Positions 12,402-25,200 of a stretch of DNA of 64,000 bases are shown piece after piece (position 1 is the first letter of the stretch; each line of letters starts with the position of its first letter). The DNA is from Scedosporium boydii (taxonomy: Eukaryota > Ascomycota > Sordariomycetes > Microascales > Microascaceae): contig NJFT01000103.1 in NCBI GenBank assembly GCA_002221725.1, positions 1-64,000 on the forward strand, given 5' to 3'. The position numbers and the translations under genes are program-made. The notes under the pieces are model-generated. The model was not told the DNA's origin and did no database searches. It saw only the letters and a program-made list of their open reading frames with translations.

Positions 12402-12921
12402 CTTTGCGATGGATCTCGGGAATTCCTACCAAGGGATCTAGAAAGAGGAGGCCGGTTTGGATTCGAAAATTATTATCGCGGGTCCAATAAGGAAGACTCG
12501 AAAGGCATCTGGTGCTTTTGTGGTGGCGTTGGTAGCTGGGTGTGTAAGGGAAAAGAAAGGCACAGTGGTACCAGAGTTTAGATGACGGCATTGGGGCGCT
12601 ATGTGTATCCAGTGTGAAAACCAAAATAATACCTAAAATGCCAGGGCCACAGCACCAAAGACAATGACAACCCATTTGCATCTACAGGCAAATATAGGGA
12701 GCATCAACGCCATTGTTAACGGCTAGCACAAGACACAACAAGAAGGCAGTATTACACAAATGTTATATATAGATGGTCAACAAGATGCTCAATTCTCATG
12801 TGCTCAGTTAACCTCAATATTGGAACCTAAACCGTTGTCCCCCTTCCTTGCTTTATCCCAGTAAGATTACACGATTAAAAGGTTTCGGACAAAAAAACGA
12901 GAGAAAAAGGAGAAAGCAAAT
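12402..12921. other. Intergenic: rad14 promoter, pho88 3' end
   Basis: These 520 bp separate two tandem minus-strand genes. They contain a modest minus-strand open frame (from 12681) that runs into the first exon of rad14 and looks fortuitous. No other feature is seen. Confidence 0.45.
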
Positions 12922-13676
12922 TTACTCCTCCTTGGCACCACCACGACCAGCCCTCTCAGCAGCCTCAACAGCCTTCTTATCACTCTGGGCAGGACCATTC
13001 TGAAGACCAGCCATGAGACCAGCAGCCTGCTTGAAGGGTCGCTTGAGATCGCCCGAAGCAGGCTGGCCGAAGATGTGAATCTTGGTGAGGTTGTTCTCGA
13101 AGACACCCTTGAGGGGGATGATGGACTGGATCAGGAGGGGGTTCGTGTACTTCATGTAGAGATGGGTGAAGCACATGATGGCAATTCCCATGAGCTGGGC
13201 TCGGAAGGCGTTTCGGAGCTGCTGGTTGTCGTAGGCGTAGATGGTGGTGGTGATGAGCTTGGGCTCCTCAGAGGATCCCATCGGCGCGGGCTCGACGTAC
13301 TTGAGGGTCGTCATGTCTAGTGATTCGCAGCGACGTTAGTTTCAGCTACTCACGAGAAGGAAATCCGGAAATCCCGGAAATTCGAAAACCGCATACCCTT
13401 CTTCTTGTTGATCTTAAGGTGGATCGTGTAGTAGATGCCGGCAATTATCAGGTTGCTGAGGAGATAGATTCCTCGCACGGCATTGAGCACATTGGGGTCA
13501 TCGAAAGGCACCCTCTTGGCGACCTGCATCAGTCCGAGGACGATGACGAGGTTGGCGCTGTTTGCGAAGCTCGAGTTAGCAGGAAGTCCATCGCATCCTG
13601 GGAGAGCACGCGAGGCATGGAAGAGTGCGGAAACGAATGCGCTTGTGACCTACACAGCAGGGGGGATTCCAGCCAT
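12922..13676 (-). CDS. pho88: Pho88/Snd3 ER membrane protein
   Basis: Pho88 is an abundant ER membrane protein, first linked to phosphate transporter maturation and later, as Snd3, to SRP-independent targeting of membrane proteins. Three exons join in frame: 13676-13654 (23 nt), 13557-13397 and 13316-12922 (192 residues, the usual family length). Key signatures are NLVIVLGLMQVAKRVPFDDPNVL, with the first membrane span, then LLSNLIIAGIYYTIHLKINKKK and TTLKYVEPAPM. A second hydrophobic segment, AQLMGIAIMCFTHLYMKY, and a conserved PLLIQSIIPLKG block follow. The 23-nt first exon ends in GT|GTAGGT, and its 96-nt intron carries a textbook TGCTAAC branch point. Identification is firm. Confidence 0.96.
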
Positions 13677-15607
13677 TTTGACGAAGTAGATTCCGAAAGA
13701 TGGGAGAAGTAGGTTGGCGAAGACGAGGTTTGGGAAGGGAGAAGGGAAAAGAAGGTGGAAGTTGAGGCCTGGGATTGAGGAATTTCGCAACGTGGAATAT
13801 TTTGTGAGTTTTTTAGGGAAGGCAAAAAGGAGGGATGGATTTGATTTCCGGCGTTGTGGCGCTGCAAGACGCGCCTAGTCGCCCCGCGAATCGTGCGCAG
13901 AATAGAGAATACAATAGAACGTCGAAGTACAGGCCAGCGTGGCGAACTGAGACTTGGAAGGGACGATTGACGGCACTAGTACTTCGTAGCACCAACTATG
14001 GAGAAAAATGTAACGCTAGAAAAGCCCCTATAAGATATCATCAAAAGCACCATTGGCCTATTCACCAGCATCGAAGATGATGGAGTCCACAAATAGATTG
14101 CATCATGCAGTGCCTGCCTGTTGAATTGTGAATCCCGCCTTTTCATCCCCGAGATGGAAGCTCTCAAAACCAGAGGTTCCACGAGGCTTCCAATCGTACA
14201 TGGGAGATTAAAGTATCCACGCTGATTCCCGAAGACCCGATACGGCAGGTGGCCTCAAGATCTCGGAGAAAAGTTTTACTATTATGAAAGATCTGATTGC
14301 TAAGTACGAAGCAAACGCCACGAAGCCAAGTCCATCGAAGACAAAAAGAAGAAAGAGAACGAAGACGACAGCCGTTGCTTTTGAGTCACGTGACCAACAA
14401 GGACGACGAACTTGTGAAAAGAAGAGTCAAATCTTGAATGAACGAAAGAGACAACACCAATCTCCTTTACATTCTCACCGACGCTTTACAGTGACGTGGT
14501 AGGCCACCTTTTGGAACGATAAGTCGGTCTGTGACATAAACAGGAACGATCCATTTCGGCTCTCCTACTAATCGAGAAGAAGAAGACGGGCCGATGCCCT
14601 GCCCTGATCACTCAAGCCGGGCACCCAGACTTGGAGAAGCTCAAATGTAGTCCTCCTGCATCGAGCCGACGTATTTTAGATTTATATAGGATTCCGTTGC
14701 TCGGAATATCTACTAGTGTCGGCATTTCGTGTATTAATCGAGAGCTCGTAAAGAGGTTTGTGGCTTGATACTGACGATACGCTCCCAGATCAGGGAGGAA
14801 ACGAAAAAGAAAGAGACGCGAGAAAGACGGTCTAAAGAGGATTCAACGGCGACCGCAATCATTACATAATTCAGTTCAAAAGGATCTTGATGTCAAACTC
14901 GGTACTGAGATCAATGCCGGCTCGCGGTTCGCCCGAAAGATATATAAGCCTAGGTTAAAAGCCGCCATGGCATTCATCATCTAGGAGAGTATGCAGTGAT
15001 ACCGATTGATATTATCACCGATCTAGGTATGGTCTTTCTTACGAGTAAGAGTTCCTGAACGAGCACTGGCAGATATCTGGATCTCGCGTCGCTGTCCTCT
15101 TTATATGCCTCGCAGTCGCTGGTGAATATAGAATATAGGGTTTGTCACTCGGTCTACACAACTGGGAGAGATGGGCCGCTCTGGTTGAACTGATCATGTC
15201 TCTATTTTATCCTTTTTCCCACTACCCTTTCCCTCCATGGTATCTATCTTCGAGCACATACACGTCATGTTTCCCACTGTCCATCACATTAGGGGTCTCA
15301 ATATGTTGTCCAAGGGCCGGTCTTTTTCTTGTTCATTATTTTGTTCGTTTAGTTCATGGTCCAGTTTGTCTGTTTCGGACCTCTCTTCTTTTTTAGCCTG
15401 ATCTCTCCGCTAAATCCCATGAGAACAAGAAAACGTAAAAAGACGTGACTCCCTAAACCGGCCCAAAAGAGGCGAGATAACGAAAAAAAGAACACAGAGA
15501 CCCCTCGACACCAAATGCAATGGACAAGAAGAAGAAAAACAAGCCGTGATAGCCCACTCTTTTCCCCTCCTTTTTCTTTTTGTTTTTGTTTTGGGTTATC
15601 TCTTGCC
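13677..15607. other. Intergenic: pho88 promoter and rpl3 3' region
   Basis: 1.9 kb without a supportable gene. It contains an overlapping TGAGTCA and TCACGTGA at 14382-14393, about 0.7 kb upstream of the pho88 start. Short A/G-rich frames around 14284-14502 look random. T/C-rich sequence near 15550-15600 is consistent with the rpl3 3' untranslated region. Confidence 0.45.
14382..14393. promoter_or_regulatory. Overlapping Gcn4-type and bHLH-type sites (TGAGTCACGTGA)
   Basis: The perfect palindromic E-box TCACGTGA (14386-14393) overlaps TGAGTCA (14382-14388). TCACGTGA is the consensus of Cbf1/Pho4-class bHLH factors and TGAGTCA that of Gcn4/CPC1-class bZIP factors. It lies on the promoter side of pho88 but far from its start, so any functional link is inferred only. 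Confidence 0.4.
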
Positions 15608-17135
15608 TTACGCGGCAATGAGGTCCTTCTTGAGGGTACCCTGGTATTGCTTCTTCTCCGCCGGGGTCTGGAAGGCACCGTGACCGAACTCGGAGGAGGT
15701 ATCGATCCACTTGAGCTGGATGTCCTCGAGGGCCTTCCTGGAGGTGTGGACGAACATCGACTTGCGGAGGGTCATGATTCGCTTCTTGACACCGGGAATG
15801 GAGCCCTTGAGCATGACGAAGTCGTTGTTGACCTCACCATAGCGGACGAAGCCACCAAGACTGAAAGAAGGAACACAATGTTAGTAGGGCTAATGTGAGG
15901 GGGGAAAAAATAGGAAAAGAGGACGTACGGAGTAATCTTCTTGGCAGTGACGTCGGCCTCGGTGGAGGCGTTGTTCTCCTGGTCGCCCTTGCCGATTCGG
16001 TAAACCTTGTGGTTGACCGAGGTACGGTGGTGGTAACCCATCTGACCAGATCGGGCAACAGTCCACTGGACGTGGGAAGGATGCCAGGGACCGATACAAG
16101 CGACCTTGCGGAGACCCTTGTGGGTCTTGCGAGGAAGCCTCTTGGTGCCCCAACGGGAGGTGACACCGTGGTATCCGTGACCCTTGGTGACGGCGATGAC
16201 ATCAATCATCTCGTTGTGCTCGAAGATGGAGTCGATGCCGACGGGCTTCTCGAAGAGCTTGTGGCCGAACTCGACCTTGTCGGCGATGGAGCCACCGTTG
16301 ATCTGGATCTCCATGAGGTGGGCCTTCTTCTGCTTCAGGGGGGTCAAGCGGAGCTGGGTGTGAGCGAGGACACGGACGACGGTGCAGTACTTCTTGATGC
16401 GCTCGAGCTCGCGGGTGATGGAGACACCGTTGTTCTCGGAGTACCTCTTGGCGTACTTGGTGAACGCCTTCTTCTTGCTCTTGTACCAGTTCTTGTAGAA
16501 TCGGCGGCGGACCTCGTCGCTAAGGTGCTCGGCCCAGACGGTGGTGAGGGATCGGAGGCCGCGGGGGGTCTCAATGTAACCAACCAGACCAACAACGATC
16601 ATCTGTTAAATTAGATGTTAGCCATTGACACAAAAGCCAAGCGGGCTGCGTTGTTCGTACGGGTGGGGTATCGACGATGGTGACAGCCTCGACGACTTCC
16701 TTCTTGTGCGACTTGGCACCGGGTCGCTCGACATCGCGGACGATGGTCGTCATACCGGCCTTATAGCCCATAGCGGCGGTAAGGTGGACGGGCTTCTTGG
16801 GGTCATCCTTGGGGAAGCTATAAAAGACCAAAATGGCGTGGTTAGCGACATCTCCAACTATTCAATTCCTGGTTCTCGCGTCTGCTTGGACAAAGATATT
16901 TGGACTGTTTCCCTCCATGGACCGGGTAAAGAATCTAAATATTCAGCACCACTTACGACTTGACCTTTCCGCGGTGGCGGGTTGCTCGCTTTCGCGGCAA
17001 GTAAGCCAGCGAACCGTGACGGGGAGCCTCGAACTGAAAGCCGCCTCCCGTTAGTTGTTTAATCCATTGAGCATCGCATTGCTGGCTTCGTCAACAGAAT
17101 ATCTTAGAGTATGCACGTACCTTTCGGTGAGACAT
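15608..17135 (-). CDS. rpl3: 60S ribosomal protein L3 (uL3)
   Basis: uL3 is a core protein of the large ribosomal subunit near the peptidyl-transferase centre. Five exons join in frame: 17135-17121 (15 nt, MSHRK), 17033-16957, 16817-16661, 16602-15929 and 15860-15608, giving 391 residues, close to the usual eukaryotic length. Conserved stretches include the start [34 protein letters not shown], the [20 protein letters not shown] junction, and the basic [23 protein letters not shown] loop that reaches into the active centre. All four introns start GTA. Intron 2 is 139 nt, the others 58-87 nt. The concentration of introns near the 5' end is usual for fungal ribosomal protein genes. Identification is certain. 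Confidence 0.98.
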
Positions 17136-17915
17136 CTTGACGGATGGATGGAGGGATGGGGTTGAGAGAGGAAGAAAAAAAAAATTGAGGAGAGAAAGGA
17201 AAGGGAAATACCTCCTTGTCGTTGTGTGGTAAGAGGTTAAAGTGGTGCTCCCCTCGTGGTGGAGATTGGCTGCACCTCCAAAAACTTTCGCACACTTTTT
17301 TTCGTGGGCTCAAAAACGAGGGCCGCCAAGACTTTCGAGCCCTTCAGTTGGAGTCACGTGAACTCCACGTCCAGCAACAACCGGGACACCAGATGGCAAA
17401 TGGCAGCCAGCTGACATTGGATTGGATTGGATTTTCTCACCGTCTCCACAAACCACATTATTGGCCCACGAAACAATCAGAGAGAGCACAGGGAACATCT
17501 TCCTGCACTGAGGAAATGTGAAATTGCAGAAGCTTTTCAATTCACAACTTGTAGCTAGAAACCCCCAGGTCCAATTCACTCCATACGATTCTAAGCCGTC
17601 CATCTTGGTTTGGGCATATCGTCCTCCAAACAAAAACACAATCCCACGCATGCCTCCTTTGCTCCTAGACTACTGCTAGGTCATCGCAACGCCCAAGCCA
17701 CTCCGATATAACTTCATTGAAACAAAGAAGAATTTAGAGGGGAACAATAATGATAAATATGCGGACAGGGTTGAAGAGAAGAAATGGGGACAGATAAAAA
17801 ATAAGAAAAAAAGAGTAAAACAAAATGTGGAAGAGAGCAAACGTGATAAAACATCCGAGGGTGCTGAAAGTAGTTTCAGTTAAATGGCGATTGACGTTGG
17901 GGGCGATCCTTGCTT
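17136..17915. other. Intergenic: rpl3 promoter and ssn6 3' end
   Basis: 780 bp that must hold the rpl3 promoter. It includes a TCACGTGA palindrome at 17354-17361, about 220 bp upstream of the rpl3 start, inside a near-symmetrical GGAGT...ACTCC context. The right part is A-rich on the plus strand and fits the 3' untranslated region of ssn6. Confidence 0.5.
17354..17361. promoter_or_regulatory. TCACGTGA palindrome upstream of rpl3
   Basis: A perfect 8-bp E-box of Cbf1-like factors, preceded by GAG to give GAGTCACGTGA. It sits about 220 bp upstream of the rpl3 start codon, a plausible promoter position. The same 11-mer occurs near 14383 and 31721. Binding is not shown. Confidence 0.5.
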
Positions 17916-20900
17916 TCAAGAAGCCTCAACCTTGGTTGCGGCACCGGTCACGCCATTGATAGGTCCCCCAGTAGAATTAGACGTCTTGGTATCGCCTGGA
18001 GGAGCCGCCGGACCCGACCCATTAGCACCGACAATTCCTCCCTTCTTGTCTTCTTCGTCGTCATCGTCGTAGTTCTCGTTGACGTCTACCTTCCGCGCTG
18101 CCCTCTCCGGCTCGTTGTTAGCGGCCGGGGGTGGTGGAGGTGGTGGCTGTGCCCTGGACGCCTCCATCTTTTGTCTCTCCTCCGCGGGGTAGTCCTTGAG
18201 GGGAGCGGGACCCGCAGATTGCGGTCCCTCGTGCCCCATAGGGGGGTGCATGGGGTTGGGCCCTTGCTGCATTGGAGGGAGGTGGGTAGGTGGCATCTGA
18301 TGGTTTTGGCTGTGATGAGCCGCCTCCGATGGGTGGTAGCCTTCGTTGCCATGCCGTTGCTCCTCCGCACGACGCATATCGTCTGCCCGGCGTTGCTCTT
18401 CCGCCCGTCGCATCTCATCGAACCTCCTCGCCTCGGAAGAGTTGCGTCGGTAAGGCTCACGGGGAGGGGTGGAAGGCCGACGGTGATGCATATCGTCCAA
18501 CCTTGCACGATTCTCCTCGTTGGCTTGCTTCTTGGAGGCCGAGGACTCTTCTTCCCAATCCCGCATTCTCTTAGGACCCACAGAAGGTGGTCGGTCGTCG
18601 CCCCTCTGCATAGGCCCATCAACCTGCATTGATGGTTGAGGCGGATGGGAAGGGGATGCGTCCATCGGACCGGGAGGAGCTGGGCCCGCTTCGGGATGGT
18701 GACCGTAGGGCGGAGGGGGAGGAGGAGCCTGCTGGTGTTGGGGATATGCTGACTTGGGAGAAGGCATTCGGTTGTCATGGATGGGACGAACCTCAGGTCG
18801 AGGACTGTTCCTCGGCCCATACTGGGACAATGGCTTCGGACCATCGCCGGAAGGCCCCGAAGGTCCAGCATGAGGAGGAATATAGTTAGGGTTGGCCACT
18901 CGCTCGGGCATATGCATCGGCTGCGAAGTGGGAGGAGGGGGTGGTGGCGGGGGAGGTCCCTGCGAGGCGTAGTGACCCGGACGCGGCGAAGGGCCTCGTC
19001 GAATGGGGCCCCGATTGTCTCCATACTGGGGCTGACCTTGCTGAGGAGGAGGAGGCGGCGGCTGTACCGGTGGCTGCTGCTGGGGTGGAGGGGGTGGCGG
19101 TGGTGGTTGAGACTGCGGCAGAGGCTGCTGCCGCATCTGTTGTTCCTGTCGAGGGCTAGGTTGCCTCAAAGGAGGAGGAGGTGGGGGTGGAGGCTGTCCA
19201 CGGTAGGGTTCACGCTGCTGCTCATACGGGTTAGGAGGCTGAGGACCCGGGTTGACTTCCCCTTGTCGGGCCCAACCGTTAGCGGGCGGGCCGACCGGAG
19301 GGCCGGGAGGTGGAGGAGGCTGCTGCTGCGGCGGTTGCTGACCAGCACCGGTCCACTGAGGAGCCTGGGGTCCGAGGGCGCCGACAGCTTGATGAGCATA
19401 CGGATGTACGTCAGCAGGCTGCGGAGCGCTTGCCGGAGGACCCGCATTAGAGCCACCATTACGTAGGAGGTGTAATCGGGCCTTAATGTGAGGGTTGGTC
19501 GGGTCGAGCTCAGCCGCCCTCTGGTATGCATCTAGGGCATCGTTGATTTGGTTGTTACACGATTCATACTAAAGGCGCAAAAGGTTGTTAGCTTAAAAGA
19601 ACACAGAGCGCTCAATTCCAGAGGGAGAGAGAGCGGGGCGGGGGAGATTCAGGCCACATACCAGAGTGCCAAGATCATACCAGACCTCGCTGATATAAGG
19701 ATTGATACGAATAGCACGCGAGTAAGCGTCCAGGGCATCGCGGTACTGATTGATCTGATAATAGAGGACACCAATCGAACACCAGAAAGTGGGATTTCGG
19801 CCATCTCTGTAGACAGCCTGCTGATATGCTTCGTACGCCTTGGGGTATTTTTGCTGGGACATGTAGCAGCGTCCAAGAAGGTACCAGCTTTGCGCGTCAT
19901 TGGTATCTAATTGTGGGTTAGAACAGGCCCGACGTAATTCCGAGTGAGACCAAGATACGTACCGGCTGCAACAGACTTCTCGAGGTACTCGATTGCGCGC
20001 TCCTGGCTCTGGAAACTGTTGCTCTGTTGGTGATGGAGCCAGCCTAGCTGCTGAAGAACCTTGGCATGGTTGGGATCACGATCTAGAACTCGCTGATAGG
20101 CAGCCTTGGCGTTGTCGACCTAAATTTAGGCGTTAACACGCTGGAATACATTCCAAACGCCCGGTCGCTATAACTTACGTCCTTCTGTTGCTCATGGACA
20201 TGGCCAATCTGGAACCAGATATCTTCCTCGGTCAAGGGGTGAGGAGGAGAAGTGACGATGTATTTGAAGCACTAAAACGTCGCACGTTAGAGATTAGATT
20301 CGCTCAAGAAAAAGTTGACGTGAAAATTTAAACATATAAAGAGAAGTCCAATTCTTACCTCCAAACTCTGATTGTATTTTTGCTGCTGCTTGTAAATAAT
20401 GCCAAGTCGGAAGTAGATCTCATTGGCCTTTTCGAAGTCGGGCTGCATCTGCATGACCTGAGAGAAGGCCTCTTCGGCGTGATCCAGAGATCCATATCGA
20501 TCGTACAGAATGCCGATGCCATACCAGAGTTTAGGTTCCTACGGTGGACGGTTAGATGCCCGAACTATGTAAAATGGAGGCATATCCTCTCGTGAGTGCG
20601 CATACCTTGGGATTAGAAAGGTGAGCGATGGCGTTCTGGTAAGCAGAATACGCCATCTGGAGCTCGTCCATCATCAAATAGCAATGACCTGTTTAAAATG
20701 ATGTCAGTTGATGGCCAGATTCCAAGGACAGCGACAAGGGTAAAATATCGACATACCCAAGCTTCCCCATGTCTCTCCATTGTTCGGCTCGAGCTTAAGG
20801 ATATCTTGCAAATAGCCCACCGCCTTCGGGTACTCTTCGCGGTTTCGAAGAATCAAGGCAATGGCGCTCATGGCGGGGACGGACGTGGGATTTGCGCGCA

Positions 20901-21211
20901 GAGCCGACTCATAAGCTTGGAGTGCCTCGTCGGAACTTTCAAGAACTTCGGCAAGACTACCTGCGTTTGGGGAAAAGCGACGGTTAGCACGCCGACGAGC
21001 GACACACACAAGTCTAAACATCGCAAGAAAGTCTCTTACCAATCTGCATCCAGACAGCCTCCGTCATTGCTAGAATCTGTCGCGAGGGCGCACCCGCATA
21101 ACGGCCAGGCTGAGAGACTGGGGGCTGGCCCTGGGGAGGTGGCGGCGGAGGAGCCTGAGGACCGCCGTGTTGCATTTGCATCACGGTCGGCGAAGGCTGA
21201 TGGTTCGCCAT
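17916..21211 (-). CDS. ssn6: Ssn6/Cyc8 TPR transcriptional corepressor
   Basis: Ssn6 forms the general corepressor with Tup1 in the nucleus. Eight exons join in frame: 21211-21040, 20960-20757, 20688-20606, 20538-20359, 20271-20179, 20119-19963, 19906-19662 and 19568-17916 (928 residues). After a short Pro/Gln N-terminus, about ten tetratricopeptide repeats run from roughly residue 45 to 415. They include LRANPTSVPAMSAIALILR, EDIWFQIGHVHEQQ, AKVLQQLGWLHHQQ, SWYLLGRCYMSQQKYPKAYEAYQQAV and FWCSIGVLYYQINQYRDALDAYSRAI, all characteristic of Cyc8. The last exon encodes a ~500-residue low-complexity tail rich in Pro, Gln and His with an acidic block near the end. All seven introns are 56-93 nt and interrupt only the TPR half. 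Identification is firm. Confidence 0.96.
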
Positions 21212-22285
21212 GACGGCTAAATATCAAGGGTATCGCGGCAGAGTCAGGAGTTGAAGCTTGCCTCGCCCCGTGATCTGCAACAGGCACGAGTTGCTCTCCG
21301 GTCCGGTGGCTGGTGGAATCACGAAAAAAAGAAGAAATTAGCATTCAGCTGGTGGAGAGTAAGAGTGAAATTGTGTCGACATGATGCGAAATAGTGCGAG
21401 AGGACGTAGAGGATGATGGTTGGTAATGATGGCGATGAAGATGAGAAGAAAGAGCTTTGGAGCTGAACGGTGTTGCGAGGTGCTGACAAAGGCGGGAAAA
21501 AATATAACAGGTGAAAGGGGCAAAAGGAAACAGGATTGAGATGACGGAGACTTACCGAAGTCGCGAGGAGACAGAGACGGGGAAATTGGAAGATGTCCAG
21601 TAGCGATGGCGACCGGCCGGCGAAGGCTTCGAAGGGTTGGGGTTGGAGTGGAAAGAAGGAAACGGGATGAAAGAAGTTGGGGAGATGGGGCAGAAGGAAG
21701 AGATGGGAGGATGGCACAAAATGACGGCGAAAGGCACTCGCGCTCTGTCACAAACTTACCTTACCCATGAGAAGAAGGAAGGGAACGGGCAATGGATCTC
21801 ATAATCACACGGCGGCGTGGCATGCCAAGCGAGGAACATCCATGCAGGTGTTTATGTGTACTTTATTTTACCTGTGCTGAGTACTGAGAGACTTTGTACG
21901 TCTTTGCTTAGCCGGGGTGTGGGAGGGTGGGGTGGTGTGGAGCGATCGAGGAGACACACACTCGAGCACGCCCCCTCCCCCAATGTCCCACCCCCTCGCA
22001 CCCCTTACGAAGTAGAACATGGAAACGGTTGGTACGGGAGGATACTCCGTCCCCAGCGCAGGATGAGGGCGAGGTATGTAGTGTAGGGTATGTACATACG
22101 CTGGCGTACTCCCCGTCGTCGTTGAGTTGCAAGGGTACACAGCACTGTTCTGCAGCACATTACTCTATATGGAGTTTAGTGTGCCCTCTAGTCTGGTTAG
22201 GGGGATGGCGACTAGTGTGGTATTAAACCTGGGCCAGGCCTGGCCCGGCAGGTACGTAGTGGACTTGAAGTGAAGCGTAATAATC

Positions 22286-22295
22286 TACTTCGTAC
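22286..22295. repeat. TACTTCGTAC copy of recurrent intergenic motif
   Basis: Ten-base copy of the recurring intergenic element whose full form is GTACTTCGTAC. Further copies in this interval are at 22461-22470, 23361-23371, 26713-26723, 26744-26754, 27928-27937 and 28777-28785. Confidence 0.7.
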
Positions 22296-25200
22296 TTTGT
22301 AGTGCAGTGGAACAAAGCTGTACCTTCTTCAGCACAGATCAAGCCAGCTGACTAACGGACAGGTACTTGGTCCCCAAAATTCGGTCTGTTTTCGGCTTGG
22401 ATCCGTCTGGGAGTAGCCGGGGCAAGAGGAACATCAAAAGGAGCAGTGTACAACGAAGAAGTACTTCGTAAGGTAACTAGTTGACGATAGCGGCGCCTCG
22501 TGAAGTGCTGAAGCCAAAATCGGCCAGTGTGGAGAATTTGATATTAAGGCCCCCAGAATTTACTTCCCTTCTCGCGGAAGATTTGGCCTCCACTTACTTG
22601 TCCGAGGACGGTGCTCTTATGAAATTAGTAGGAATGGTTCTGTATGTACAGAAATAACATTTTTCCGACGAGATCCGCACCCACGCTCCGTCATGGAAAG
22701 GGACGATGGGAAAAGAAAAGAAGAAAAATAAGAATCCGAATGGTTACCAGCGCCATGAGCGGAGTGCAAAGGCTTTCACTTCGTCGGCAGCCAGCAACAC
22801 CCACCACGGGCTTGGGCTGCACGGCACCCGCAGCAAGTATACTGCAGAAAGCCTCAGCCTCCATAAATGTCCGTCTCCTCATCCTTCTCGATCATTATTC
22901 ACTAGCGTTGATGGATTCATTACATTACAGCACCTTACGCAATATGCCGGAAACGTTCTGATAGGTGTCCAGCCAAGAGCTGCGCTTGTGTCCAATGCCA
23001 ACCATAGCAAATTGAGGCCTGCTGCAATTTGACAATCTTGCACGCCTTTATGGATACTAGCGCGAATGTCGTTACATAGAAAGGAAGCTCTCTGGCAGCA
23101 ATGCAGCACACACGCCGTCTTAGAAAAATCAACGTCAAGACCTCAATCTTGTGTAGTGTACGGGAAAGAGGGGGGAGAGAGGCTTGGGGCGGTTGGAGGT
23201 GGAAGGTGGACCGTGTCCCCGCCTCACTCAGTCTTCGATAGAATTTTCCTACAGAGAGCCCACTCGTCAGGATTGCGTGAGCTAGAGAGTCTCGAAACCA
23301 CAAAGAGTTTCTGGGGAAGAAGAGTAATGCCTAAATTGGTGCCGCCAGTTCAGTGGCATTGTACTTCGTACATGGTCCTGCCCCTTGCCTCAATCCTCAC
23401 CTCAGTTATCCTCGGCGCTAAAGAACGCGTCGAACATGTTAGAACCTGCGTTCCCATCCGGCTGTTTTAGGGCCCTTGCCACACCACTGTTATGACACAT
23501 GCGCCACACTAGATCGATTCCACGGACCCCAGGAAAAACCTTATCGAGGCGCTAAAGAGTTTAACAAAACACGGACTGAACAAAGGGCGTCACGCCGAGA
23601 CGGCACAAGTCAGGTCAGCACCCAGCGCTATAACGACGAGGTACACTACCAAATATACTACACTATTCCGTCGCTTGGAACAGGACCACAAGCTGGTCTG
23701 ATCCTGGCGTCACGCCCGAAGCTGTCTCAGCGCCACTTTTGCGATCTTCGGGTGGTCTTTTCAAACTCGATCGGATTCCGCGTTGGTTATTATCCCTAAT
23801 CCTGAATTTGCTAAGTTCTGTTAGGGAGTTTTTGAGGCCAGCGGGGGCCCGAGACAATAAAGTGCAGCAGGGCATATCGCCTTCATGTCACCAGCCTTCG
23901 GGCAGTCACTGGTATCAATCTTGAGGAGGATTGACCGATCCTGCACGCAAACCCTTTCGGTTTGCGCCTCTTCAGACCTTGGCCCACCAAGCATATGGAA
24001 CACACCGCATACATATAACCTGCATGCACGGATGCAGAGCATACGCCTACATCAGCCAGATTCGCCAACAGCAGAGCTAGATAGATGCTGACTTCACGGC
24101 ACCATCATGTGTTGATAACCACCGAAGAGACCTAGGCTCTTCGAAAATGAGGCAGCGAGGCTTGTATGTGAAGCCGTGGTGCAGAAATTATTGCCTGCCC
24201 AGTCCGCCCCTCCACTACCCGTAGTCGAGGAAGGAGATTTGACGGAATCTCGGGTCCAGGCATGTCTCCTCCTCTCGACTGAACTATACTTAGTAGTTTA
24301 CTTCTTTCCATCACACCAGACCAGCCTAACTAGGCCTAATTTTGGAAAGGCCCACGTGTTCCCCATCGGAATCCCTTCTTTTTCGCCGGCAAACCGACCC
24401 GTACAAAGCAGCGGAGTGCAGTGTTCACGACAAACTGCTCGTCAATTGAATCAATCAATCCTTTCTTTTTCTCTTTCCTTCTCTCCCTCCAGACAATATG
24501 GCAGCCTGGCATTTGACGCAAAGCCGCTGCAACCAGGGAAAATACCGGTAAGGCCAGCCAGCCATTTTGGGTAGCCTATCGACAGGGATACGAATAATAA
24601 TCCCAGTCCATGAGAATACCAACCAGTCCACGTCTAAAATCACCGCCCAGAGGTCAGCTGCGACAATCCTGGACAAAGATTGGTCTTCAAGGCTGGGCGG
24701 GAAAATAATGAAATAAAACCAAAAATGGGGTGAAGCAATATCTCCCGCCATACCTACCAAGTAGCTCTGAACTCCGTGTCGCATCAGTTCCGCCATCGAA
24801 TGTCGAAGCTTCTTCTCCAGGGGCTACAAGTACAACTCCGAAGTACTCGTACCAAGTCGTCATACCGATCAACTGTGCGACGGAGGTCGATCGGCCGAAC
24901 GTTTCCACAGGATGGAGCATTCCCCCCATCATCCATGGCCCATGTCACAACGGTGTTGGTACCTTCGTACTCCATATGGATAATCACGTCCCAGGGAAGA
25001 TCATCCTGCAGAGCGGCATTCAAGATCATCCAGGAAGGAAAGGGGAGGGAAAAGTGCGGGAAAGAAATTGTCCATAGTGTCAATGTCCCACACCAACCAC
25101 CCTTTCCTTGGGTGATCGCCCGGTTTCAGCTTTCTGCGATGATCGGAATCTGGTTCAAATTATCCCTGTGCTCATGATCTTCTAATTTAATCGGCTCCCT

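Noticed and set aside
15895..16614. 239-codon plus-strand frame opposite rpl3
   Set aside because: It is the antisense shadow of the highly codon-biased rpl3 exon 4, which lacks codons that would create stops on the other strand; it shows no domain of its own.
17910..19466. Long plus-strand frames opposite the ssn6 tail
   Set aside because: Low-complexity Arg/Trp/Gly-rich peptides that mirror the Pro/Gln-rich coding strand.
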